Shown here: piece after piece, positions 28,596-36,670 of the stretch | Layout of the letters: each line of letters starts with the position of its first letter | Position numbering within the stretch: position 1 is the first letter of the stretch | Assembly (NCBI RefSeq): GCF_013140855.1 | Contig: NZ_JABBPG010000002.1 | Location: forward strand, 558,001-622,000 | Direction: 5' to 3' | DNA: 64,000 nucleotides | Source: Pseudoalteromonas caenipelagi | Lineage (GTDB): Bacteria; Pseudomonadota; Gammaproteobacteria; Enterobacterales; Alteromonadaceae | Position numbers and translations under genes: made by a program | The notes under the pieces: model-generated | Database searches by the model: none | Seen by the model: only the letters and a program-made list of their open reading frames with translations | Told to the model about the DNA's origin: nothing

Positions 28596-31454
28596 TTAGT
28601 CAAAATTATAATATGTTCCAAAAAATTGCATTTCAATTTCGCTTACTTCCATGAGATCCAATCCTTCATTTAATTCTGCAGGAATTTCTATTAACCAGCT
28701 TGTAAACGGACCAACTGGTGCAAAAACACCATTACTTGCATTTGTATTAAATTGACGAGGATTTTTATACCCAAAGTTTGCTCTGCGATGTATTTTGTTA
28801 TTATGTTTCATATCATATTGAAAGTTCTTTTTAATTGTTTTATGAGAAAATTCATGGGTTTCATTATCAGTGCTTACTATTGTTTCATGGCCTTGATGTG
28901 TAATAAGAATATTTAACATACCATTTTTAGTATTTGCCCCTTTTACATAGATACGTACTTCGTTAATTCGCACGTCTGCCATGCCTGCAAACCCACTTTC
29001 TTCAATAGTCGTAGAATGGTACAGTGCTGGCTTGAGTGTAAAAATTAAAGAATTAGTAGCCTGCAAATCAAATATTTCATTTTCTCCCAAAGTAACAACT
29101 ACACCTGGTTCATCAGGTTCGGCGGGAAAGTCACTTCGCTCTGTCCCAAAGTCCTCACTTACAGCTAAAATTTTTGTAATAATATCTTCTTTTATACCAT
29201 TTAATATTGTGGCGTTTATCTGAACCAAGCTTTTATTTTTTGTTGCATTTTCAAGTAGGCTTTCATCAGAAAGAGCCCAAAATTTGTAAGATTGAGACGC
29301 TAAATATAGATGCTGTAAAATTTGGTCTCTGCTTCTCTCATAGAAATACGACACATAATCAACAATTGCTGGTAAATCAGGATCCGATGTCTCGAGATAA
29401 TCTCGCGTTATTTCCTGAAGTTGTTGATTAGCTTCATTTAGATTAGTTTTCAAACTAAGTGCATTGGAAATTACGTTGTTGTATTCTAAAATTGCATTGT
29501 TACGCGTGATTACGTCACTAATATACTTATCGAAATTTGAGGACACGTCTTTAAGCTTATCTCCTAATCTATTTTTAAAAGAATCCATCGTCTCTAGAAA
29601 CTTGTCTCTAGCCACTAATAATTTACCAGCTCCTGGATCGTCAGCTTCCAATGTTCCATTTTCCAATTGTTTATAACCTTCAATTAGGGATTCAAGACTC
29701 CCTTCAATACTCCTGATTTGATTAACAACATAGCTTTTTTTTATTGGGAGACCTGTATCAGAAGTTACTTTATCAAAAGCGTTGTAGCCTACATTTGCGA
29801 TTTCTGAAGCCAACAGAAGTCTAGATTTCGGAGCAAATGCTATTGTTGAAACTGCTTGAAAAATTGAATCAATGTTAAAATCCAGTTTACTATCGATCTC
29901 CTTTCGCGCTGCTGCGATGCTCGCTAATAACCTCTTTTTGCTGGGTTTAAGTGCTTCGTTAAGTTGAGTAATATTTGAGGCGATTTTACGGAGTTGTCTA
30001 GGAAATTTTGAGGATTGATCGCTAGAAAAGTTTATAAGCCCTGAGTAAAATGAACGGGAGTTGATAATACTTTCTCTTTTTTTCTCAGCCGTGTTAAGTG
30101 TATTTAAATACTGATCATAGTCTAGTTCCAACTGTCTAAAATCAGCAATCAGGGTATTTAATGTTTCTTTATATTGAAAAAAGCTGGCTAATGGCACCTG
30201 ACTGCTGGTTTGCCCAAAAAAATTATATCCGTTAAACAAGTTACCTAGGTAGATTTTGGCCTTCATATTGATATCTTTCAAAATGGAGACTGAGTTTTTA
30301 CTGCCAAACTCTAATTCATGTTTGCTGAAGTACTCTATCCACGGATTCTTATTATCAGCCTGTACAAACAATTCAGTCTTATCTATTACTCTTTTTAGGT
30401 TAGTAGTGAGGTCTGTAACGGTCTTGCTTATATCAACTTGGCCATTAAGCGAAAAATATTGTAACTTAATGGCGTCCAATGCTTTTTTACATTGACTGGG
30501 ATGGATTAAAAAAAATGGTTCTACTTTAGAAGATATCAAATCAGCGCTGGTTTCTATCAATAAAGTTTCGTTGATACCTTCAGCTCCTGAAATTCCATTT
30601 TTTGCAGGAGGTTCACCTTCACCTCTTAATCCATAAAGACCACCATCGACATTGATATTTGCGTCAATGCTCTGTAGTTGATCTTGGATAAAATTTTCAA
30701 GGAGTTGACCTGCGATTAAAAGGTCGCCTCTCAAGTCTTTACTAGATTTAGTATTAATTGCTTTTTGCAGAGAATGAACTATCGGATTCCAGATAGTTTC
30801 CTTCGGGATTTTTTCTGAAATTATCAGATTTAAATCACTTCGTAATTTTTTAGAAGAAATCTCAGATTTTTCTAGTGTCAAAAAAACTTTACGAATGTCA
30901 TTATAAATTTCAATGATTATAGACCCTAATACAAAATTTATTTTTCCTCCTACACCTCCGTTTCCGCCAGAACCAGGCTTTTTTCCAAAATTGCTATCCG
31001 CGCCGTCTCCTCCTTTTCCACCTTGAGCATTTATTTCTAAAGAAACTCCTGATTGATTTAATACAAATAGAGATAAGTTTCCTGCATTCTCCCCATTACC
31101 ACCTGCTTCTCCATTAACTAACTTAGTTTCCCCTGCTGAGCCACTGATATTAAAAGTTGGAAGTGTGATTTTTTCCGAATCGCTTGTGTTGGTCATTATT
31201 ACTTCAGATATAGCGTCAGTAAAAAGCACATCTGCAGAGATTCCGCCACCAAGAAACTTATACTCGCCCCTTAAAGACAATTTGGACGCAAACAAATATA
31301 CTTCAAGTCCAAATGCTTCTTTACCCAGCAATGATGTAATGTCACCAACTGAAAGTTGGTCAAGGGCACTCAATACAATTATCTTATTTCCCACAGTAAC
31401 AGATTGATATCTATTAAAGTTTTCTATGATAGAATTATTTTCTAAAATATTCAT
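28596..31454 (-). CDS. Large toxin-like protein with Gly-rich N-terminal region and helical core (transposon cargo)
   Basis: Not assigned to a family with confidence. The 952 residues divide as follows. Residues 1-170 are beta-rich, ending in a glycine-rich stretch with GGNGENAGN and GGKGGDGAD repeats. About residues 180-770 are mostly helical, with coiled-coil-like segments and a characteristic region YERSRDQILQHLYLASQSYKFW. About residues 790-952 are a beta-sandwich-like tail. The tail, which runs from VRINEVRIYVKGANTKNG to GPFTSWLIEI and DLMEVSEIEMQFFGT, recalls from memory the C-terminus of insecticidal Tc-type toxins and similar large exoproteins. No signal peptide is seen. I chose ATG 31454 (AAGGA eight bases upstream) over ATG 31463, which overlaps the upstream stop. 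It is translationally coupled to the 1370-residue gene. Role unknown; a cytotoxin or host-interaction protein is a guess. Confidence 0.75.
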   Translation of the reverse strand: MNILENNSIIENFNRYQSVTVGNKIIVLSALDQLSVGDITSLLGKEAFGLEVYLFASKLSLRGEYKFLGGGISADVLFTDAISEVIMTNTSDSEKITLPTFNISGSAGETKLVNGEAGGNGENAGNLSLFVLNQSGVSLEINAQGGKGGDGADSNFGKKPGSGGNGGVGGKINFVLGSIIIEIYNDIRKVFLTLEKSEISSKKLRSDLNLIISEKIPKETIWNPIVHSLQKAINTKSSKDLRGDLLIAGQLLENFIQDQLQSIDANINVDGGLYGLRGEGEPPAKNGISGAEGINETLLIETSADLISSKVEPFFLIHPSQCKKALDAIKLQYFSLNGQVDISKTVTDLTTNLKRVIDKTELFVQADNKNPWIEYFSKHELEFGSKNSVSILKDINMKAKIYLGNLFNGYNFFGQTSSQVPLASFFQYKETLNTLIADFRQLELDYDQYLNTLNTAEKKRESIINSRSFYSGLINFSSDQSSKFPRQLRKIASNITQLNEALKPSKKRLLASIAAARKEIDSKLDFNIDSIFQAVSTIAFAPKSRLLLASEIANVGYNAFDKVTSDTGLPIKKSYVVNQIRSIEGSLESLIEGYKQLENGTLEADDPGAGKLLVARDKFLETMDSFKNRLGDKLKDVSSNFDKYISDVITRNNAILEYNNVISNALSLKTNLNEANQQLQEITRDYLETSDPDLPAIVDYVSYFYERSRDQILQHLYLASQSYKFWALSDESLLENATKNKSLVQINATILNGIKEDIITKILAVSEDFGTERSDFPAEPDEPGVVVTLGENEIFDLQATNSLIFTLKPALYHSTTIEESGFAGMADVRINEVRIYVKGANTKNGMLNILITHQGHETIVSTDNETHEFSHKTIKKNFQYDMKHNNKIHRRANFGYKNPRQFNTNASNGVFAPVGPFTSWLIEIPAELNEGLDLMEVSEIEMQFFGTYYNFD

Positions 31455-31459
31455 ATAAA

Positions 31460-34400
31460 TCATCCTTTTGTGGGGGCTTGTATTAATTCACCAACCATCA
31501 ACATGTCGTACGGTATATTTACTCCATCAGCCTTACTCAAGTTGAAAAGGTTTTGGCCTGGAGACAAGACGTTACTGGATAAGAAAAAGTCGAACGACCC
31601 AAAACTTATTTCAATTGTGGGGATATCTATTTTCACGTCCTTATAATAGGAGGGTACTGTTGTTAGCCAATCCTTTAGACAACAGGCCTCCTCGCCATCT
31701 GGAACAAAAGAGATGTTTACATATTGCTCCCCGAATTTTAATGGAGGGATGGTAATAGATTGATTTTCTGCAGTTAATTTTGTAGTTGGATAGTGCAAAT
31801 CAGCATTAATTATAACTCTTCCGTGGTTGTTATCGTTCCCCCTGTGAGGATCATAAAGGTGTTCATGACTTTCCCGCCAATTAGAATGACACGTACCATG
31901 CCAGTTTACACTTAAACATCCATTGCCTATCGTAAAACAAATAGGGAAATCTGATAAATTTATTGCTGCTGCTTCAAATTCGTACTTATCAGTAGACCAC
32001 ACCCCAGACTTGCTGCGGTCCCCTGGATAACGTATTACGTCCGTAGCTTTAGATAACTTAGCTTGTATGCCACCAGTTCCCGCAGTATTTCGAAATTCTA
32101 CATGAAACCCTTCTTTGCTAATTGCAGGTTCCAGTAAATGGGATTTAGTAAAGTCATTAGAAATAATCAGACTAGCTTTGTGACCTTTAGGTATTGGAGA
32201 AACTCTGCTGTCTTTAGGTTTAAAAGCTGGGTAGCGTGCTCCATTAGCAGTGCCTTTATCCGCACGCATGTAGATAGTCAAAACTCCATGTTCTGGAGTG
32301 CCTATTGCATCAATTACAAACTCTTGAGGCTTAATAAGGGATGTACCCTCTTTCTCCTGCTGGTTATTTACTTGTGCTAATGCCAAATCAATTTCTTTTA
32401 TTTTGGTAGAAAAATAATTTGCTAATTTTGGACCTAGATAATTCAATTCATCTATATTGCTATCTTCCGAAGTATCGTGCGGGTCTATTGCCTCAAACCG
32501 GAACTGAACTTTGTTTGAATTTTCAAAGTGTAAAATTACATGGTCAGATACTTCTTTATCCTCATCGAAAACTATAACGGTATCACTAGGCTCTACCTTG
32601 CCAGTAGTTCCCCTAAGAACAGCCAATGGTACATTTGCGACAAGCTTGTATTTGTCACCTTCAATGTTGGTTATGGAGGGGGAGGTATCGTTGTCTTGAA
32701 ACACCTCTATCTTACTTTTATCTTTGATGACCATCGACATTTCTAAACTTTTAAGGTCTGCCCCATCAAATACAATAGTTGGACTTTCAAGATGAAGTGT
32801 ATAATCTGCTTTGATAGTGCGCCCGAAAAGCTTGCTTGACGTAGATAAATTTATTTCTTCGATTAATTTACCTTCCGAGTACTTTTCTTTTAAAATTGCA
32901 GTCAAGGTTGCTGCATCATAAGAAATTGCTAAATCCCATTTGTCAGTAGTATTTACACCCTTCATTTCTTCGATAAGTTCATTTAATTCCAGCACAGGTA
33001 AAGAGGTTTGTTCATTATTGGAAATTGTTACTCCATAACCGCTATTGATCCCTACCTTTCGTGAAACAAATTTTCTTTCCTGTGGCTGGCTGTTTATATT
33101 GGATTCATCGCAGTTTTTAATTTGCAATCGATGAATAAAAAACTCTTCGACCTCTTTAACACTAACTTCCCAGTCAGATAAATTGAAATTACATGTTGAG
33201 GATGGAAAATTATTTCTGAATATTAGTTCTCTAAGATCAAATGATTTTTTGGGCTGTATTCTGTGGTTTATTTTGGTGAAAAAAAACTCTGCGAGTTTGG
33301 GTAATAAATAATGGCCCCAAATAGAATGAGTTTCTTCACCTTCCATACAGAGCTGAAAGAATGTTCCTTTTTCAGGACTTAATGTAAGGTTTAATAGTTT
33401 ATTATAAAACTTCACCCTTACTTTAGAGCTTTCTATAGAATCAGAAGAATTGTTTTTTAAATCTGAGAGTGTTTTATATATTGGTATTACCAATTTAAAT
33501 GTAGAGTGTTTATCATTTACTGATTCCGTTCTGTTGAGTTCTGGGTTATTTTCACTATAGATTGAGAAATTACTTTCAGGAGCAAGTGAAAGCTCAAGAG
33601 TGAAGGAGTTTAATTTTTCACAAATGTTTGTAATAGTGGGTTCTTTTAGGATAATATAAAAACTAATTTGTGCGAAGCAATCTAAATGGGGGATTTTAGT
33701 ATTGAAGCTAGTTTGAAAAACGTTCGCAAGTTTATTTTTTTTGTACATTCTATTGAAATGAGCTAAAACAATGTCTTTTGCTCTTTCTATGACATTCTCA
33801 AATATGACTTCACAAGCTGATTCACCTAGCCGCCAGCTAGTTTCTTTAACAAAATTTTTATTCATACTAGCTGCGTTGGATGTCATAGTGTTAAGCTTGG
33901 GTTTTTCATGAAAGATTTCTTTCCTTTTTTCGATGATTTTTAATTCTAAATCTTTTATTTTCTCTTTATATTCAGAACCGTCAGTTTTTAGCTCTTTGCT
34001 AACCTCTATTTCCCTTTTCTGCTTTTCCCTTAGCTCTCTTTTCTTACTTTCCAAGGCTTCTTTTTGCTCTAATAACTTAGCTTCATGCTCTTGAGTCAAT
34101 TTGCTAACATCTTTTAATTTACTTTCAACACTAGACAGCTCGTCAATATTTGCTTTGATCTCATCTGCAGTTACTTTTTGATTTTCTGCGCTTTTAGCAA
34201 CCTCTTTAATCAAATCCGAAATATTCGTTTGTCTATATCGTTCTCTTAATTGTATGATTGACTGCTCAATAGCTAATTGCATAAATGAGTTATTATCTGC
34301 AGGGGTGTTTCCTCCTAACTCAGAATACACTTTGCTTGCAATGCTTCCTTGTATAACAGCAGAAGTACCTATGGGTGATAAACCTTTAAGAGCCTCCTTT

Positions 34401-35572
34401 AGATTCGTATCGTTTCTTGCTAATTGTGTCACAGCAAGAACGCTTTTCTTGGATAAAGTAGATAAAACCTTTTCGTTAGTTTTAGTGCTCATTACTGCAG
34501 CTTTTATTTCAGAAATGGATTTACTAAAAGGGCTTTTCAGCGTCCTAACTTCTTCCTTAGTAGCGTCATTAACAATTTTTAATATATCAGGTGAAACAGA
34601 ACCAAGATCAATAAAATCTTTGTATTTAACTACAGTTTGAGCATCCTTATCCATCTTAATTAAATCGTCGATTAAACTATAGCCGAAGTAATCCTGATGA
34701 GGGTTAAAAAAATCAGCATACGGAACTATCTCACCATTTGTAGCCTTTACATTCGAATTTTCAGATATATCATTGTTTGTGAAAAATGCCTTAAATACCC
34801 CACTAGAATCCTTTAAAATAGTCATTTGTGATTCTAATTGGACGTTTACAACAGGCTCTCCCTCCGCGTTTGTCCTTACGACTAAATTGGATACATCTGG
34901 GTCTTGAACGGAAGACAGTAAAACAGCATCAACCTCAGTAAAGTTAAATAATACATTTGAGAGCGCCTTAACAAATGTAGTATCTGATTTATTTAGAAGC
35001 AGTTCTTTAGCATTGCGGTTCGGAAACACCGACGGGTCATGTTGATGAATAAAGGATAGGAATGATTCTGCCACCTGCAGCGTTTCCGGATTGTTTGCAG
35101 AAAAATCAATGACTTTAATAGGTTCATTTATGCTTGCGATATAAATGCTAGCTGGGCTCTGCCCTTTTTCCGGAACCCATTTAAGATTTTCAGCTAGTTT
35201 ATAAAACGGCACAATTTCTTTACCTTCAAGGCGTGTGTATTTAGCTAGTTCACCAAGAGGGTAGCTTTTTAATGGTTCTAAATATGTAAAATAACTTCCA
35301 CCTATAGACTTAAAGTGTCTTCCAGTTTCTGCAATTTCGAATCTTTCTATTCCATCTATTTGACCGGTGGCTCTATTTGTCAAATCATCTTTAATTTCAC
35401 GGTGATTTTTAATGCCATTAAAAAAGTTATTAGGAAGATACTTTCGATAAAAAGAAAACTTAGCTATTTCTGCCGTTGTAAAGTCATGATTAACATAAAT
35501 ATCAAACATAGAACTTTTGCCATTTTTGCTGCATAATGAAATTATTTTCTTAGCGGTTTTAATATCAAACAT
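31460..35572 (-). CDS. Very large multidomain protein of unknown function (transposon cargo)
   Basis: 1370 residues, no recognised family. Residues about 1-450 are mixed globular. A strongly charged coiled coil spans about 455-560 (for example EHEAKLLEQKEALESKKREL). From about 600 to 1370 the chain looks beta-rich and repetitive in style, with Trp/Tyr-Asp openings such as TDKWDLAISYDAATLTAIL. The last 200 residues contain a Cys/His-rich stretch (NGCLSVNWHGTCHSNWRESH) and end FFLSSNVLSPGQNLFNL then IPYDMLMVGEL. Bacterial P47/OrfX-type lipid-binding (TULIP) proteins of toxin loci have comparable endings, but that is a weak recollection. No signal peptide or membrane segment is obvious. The gene overlaps the next cargo gene's alternative start, so the pair is one transcriptional unit. 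Confidence 0.72.
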   Translation of the reverse strand: MFDIKTAKKIISLCSKNGKSSMFDIYVNHDFTTAEIAKFSFYRKYLPNNFFNGIKNHREIKDDLTNRATGQIDGIERFEIAETGRHFKSIGGSYFTYLEPLKSYPLGELAKYTRLEGKEIVPFYKLAENLKWVPEKGQSPASIYIASINEPIKVIDFSANNPETLQVAESFLSFIHQHDPSVFPNRNAKELLLNKSDTTFVKALSNVLFNFTEVDAVLLSSVQDPDVSNLVVRTNAEGEPVVNVQLESQMTILKDSSGVFKAFFTNNDISENSNVKATNGEIVPYADFFNPHQDYFGYSLIDDLIKMDKDAQTVVKYKDFIDLGSVSPDILKIVNDATKEEVRTLKSPFSKSISEIKAAVMSTKTNEKVLSTLSKKSVLAVTQLARNDTNLKEALKGLSPIGTSAVIQGSIASKVYSELGGNTPADNNSFMQLAIEQSIIQLRERYRQTNISDLIKEVAKSAENQKVTADEIKANIDELSSVESKLKDVSKLTQEHEAKLLEQKEALESKKRELREKQKREIEVSKELKTDGSEYKEKIKDLELKIIEKRKEIFHEKPKLNTMTSNAASMNKNFVKETSWRLGESACEVIFENVIERAKDIVLAHFNRMYKKNKLANVFQTSFNTKIPHLDCFAQISFYIILKEPTITNICEKLNSFTLELSLAPESNFSIYSENNPELNRTESVNDKHSTFKLVIPIYKTLSDLKNNSSDSIESSKVRVKFYNKLLNLTLSPEKGTFFQLCMEGEETHSIWGHYLLPKLAEFFFTKINHRIQPKKSFDLRELIFRNNFPSSTCNFNLSDWEVSVKEVEEFFIHRLQIKNCDESNINSQPQERKFVSRKVGINSGYGVTISNNEQTSLPVLELNELIEEMKGVNTTDKWDLAISYDAATLTAILKEKYSEGKLIEEINLSTSSKLFGRTIKADYTLHLESPTIVFDGADLKSLEMSMVIKDKSKIEVFQDNDTSPSITNIEGDKYKLVANVPLAVLRGTTGKVEPSDTVIVFDEDKEVSDHVILHFENSNKVQFRFEAIDPHDTSEDSNIDELNYLGPKLANYFSTKIKEIDLALAQVNNQQEKEGTSLIKPQEFVIDAIGTPEHGVLTIYMRADKGTANGARYPAFKPKDSRVSPIPKGHKASLIISNDFTKSHLLEPAISKEGFHVEFRNTAGTGGIQAKLSKATDVIRYPGDRSKSGVWSTDKYEFEAAAINLSDFPICFTIGNGCLSVNWHGTCHSNWRESHEHLYDPHRGNDNNHGRVIINADLHYPTTKLTAENQSITIPPLKFGEQYVNISFVPDGEEACCLKDWLTTVPSYYKDVKIDIPTIEISFGSFDFFLSSNVLSPGQNLFNLSKADGVNIPYDMLMVGELIQAPTKG

Positions 35573-35902
35573 TAGCGATTCTCAAAGTGTATTGTTAGTG
35601 ATAATTGTATTTATTCATAAGGTTGATCTTAATAAAGTGTGAATTTAAACTCTGTTAGTGATCAAATAGATGCGCCAATAAAAACCTAGTCATATTACAG
35701 AGTTAATATGCACATTAGGCTCATTAATTAAACCACTACAGGAATCGGTGATTTTTTCATGGTGGTCCCCTGGTAAGTGCCGCGGCGCAGCAAAACCGGT
35801 ATTATGTCTTAACTTTAAACAGTGGAATAAACTTTAATTCAATCACTTGCTTAAAACGTAAAAGAAAAAGGTTTTGCTCGATTACTTAAAGAATTAAAAT
35901 GC
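35573..35902. other. Gap between cargo genes with a GC-rich patch
   Basis: 330 bases separating the 172- and 1370-residue genes, which probably contain a promoter for the large pair. Bases 35761-35800 (from GGTGGTCCCCTGG to AAAACCGG) are much richer in GC than the surrounding cargo and may be a remnant of another element. No ORF is supported. Confidence 0.4.
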
Positions 35903-36421
35903 TCACAGGTTCCCTATTTCTTTACCTTGGTTAAATACTTTAAATTGGTCATTCAATACCCGTTCAAATCCGTCTGACGCAAGTAAAGTTGTAAAGGAGG
36001 ATGGGTTGGCAATGTTGTCATTCCAAAATTGGATAGTCGTCGGTACAACTGAAACGCCGGCGATTTCATTCCCTGATAAGTCATCAATTGCGGTTACGCT
36101 TTGTATAATTGGATTGTTAATTAGCGCCTCTCTTGCATTCTCAATTAACAACTCAGTATTAAAATCGGTTTGATTGGGTTCATACGTTTCACCCTTGATG
36201 TCTTTTACCCAAATTTTGATATTCAAATTGCCTATATTTTGTTCGAGCTTTATTACTTGCGCAATTGCTTTTGCAGTATTAGATGACAGTGCAACAACAT
36301 CAATTTCGTTTTCATTGTATAACTCAGAAACAATTACGTTAGATGATTGCCCTAATGTATAAGATAAAACTCGTTGAAATTCATAAACTGGGCTTGATAA
36401 ACCGAATGTTTTAGATGTCAT
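35903..36421 (-). CDS. 172-residue cargo protein, unknown function
   Basis: It begins MTSKTFGLSSPVYEFQRVLSYTLGQSSN and is predicted soluble, with alternating beta and helix stretches. No signal peptide, no cysteine and no recognised motif are seen. It is the first cargo gene downstream of the transposase terminator and lies 330 bases before the 1370-residue gene on the same strand. By position it could be an accessory, adaptor or immunity factor for the two giant proteins, but nothing in the sequence proves this. Confidence 0.6.
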   Translation of the reverse strand: MTSKTFGLSSPVYEFQRVLSYTLGQSSNVIVSELYNENEIDVVALSSNTAKAIAQVIKLEQNIGNLNIKIWVKDIKGETYEPNQTDFNTELLIENAREALINNPIIQSVTAIDDLSGNEIAGVSVVPTTIQFWNDNIANPSSFTTLLASDGFERVLNDQFKVFNQGKEIGNL

Positions 36422-36556
36422 AAATTTAGTCCCTTTTATTTAAAGTTAACGATCAGTACTAAATGTAAATAAAATCAGCTTTTTCTTATGAAAAGTAAAG
36501 CTTCTTAATTACGTAAGTTCAAAACAACTTCATACATAATGCGCGTTCTGTAAAAA

Positions 36557-36606
36557 GTTGCTGCCAGTATTTTCAGTGATATAAGCTTAAAAATACTGGC
36601 AGCAAC
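36557..36606 (-). terminator. Strong hairpin terminator after the transposase gene
   Basis: A perfect 17-base inverted repeat (GTTGCTGCCAGTATTTT and its complement) has a 16-base loop, followed on the minus strand by TTTTT. It lies about 65 bases past the transposase stop and separates transposase transcription from the cargo. The unusually long stem could also serve as a barrier to read-through in both directions. Confidence 0.75.
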
Positions 36607-36670
36607 ACAGGTAGAGAAATATAGCGCAATGGTTAAAAAAATGTTATTACAGGTAATTACACAAACGTTC

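Noticed and set aside
30950..31050. Apparent tandem DNA repeats
   Set aside because: They are explained by glycine-rich coding (GGKGGDG-type) in the cargo protein, not by a separate repeat array.
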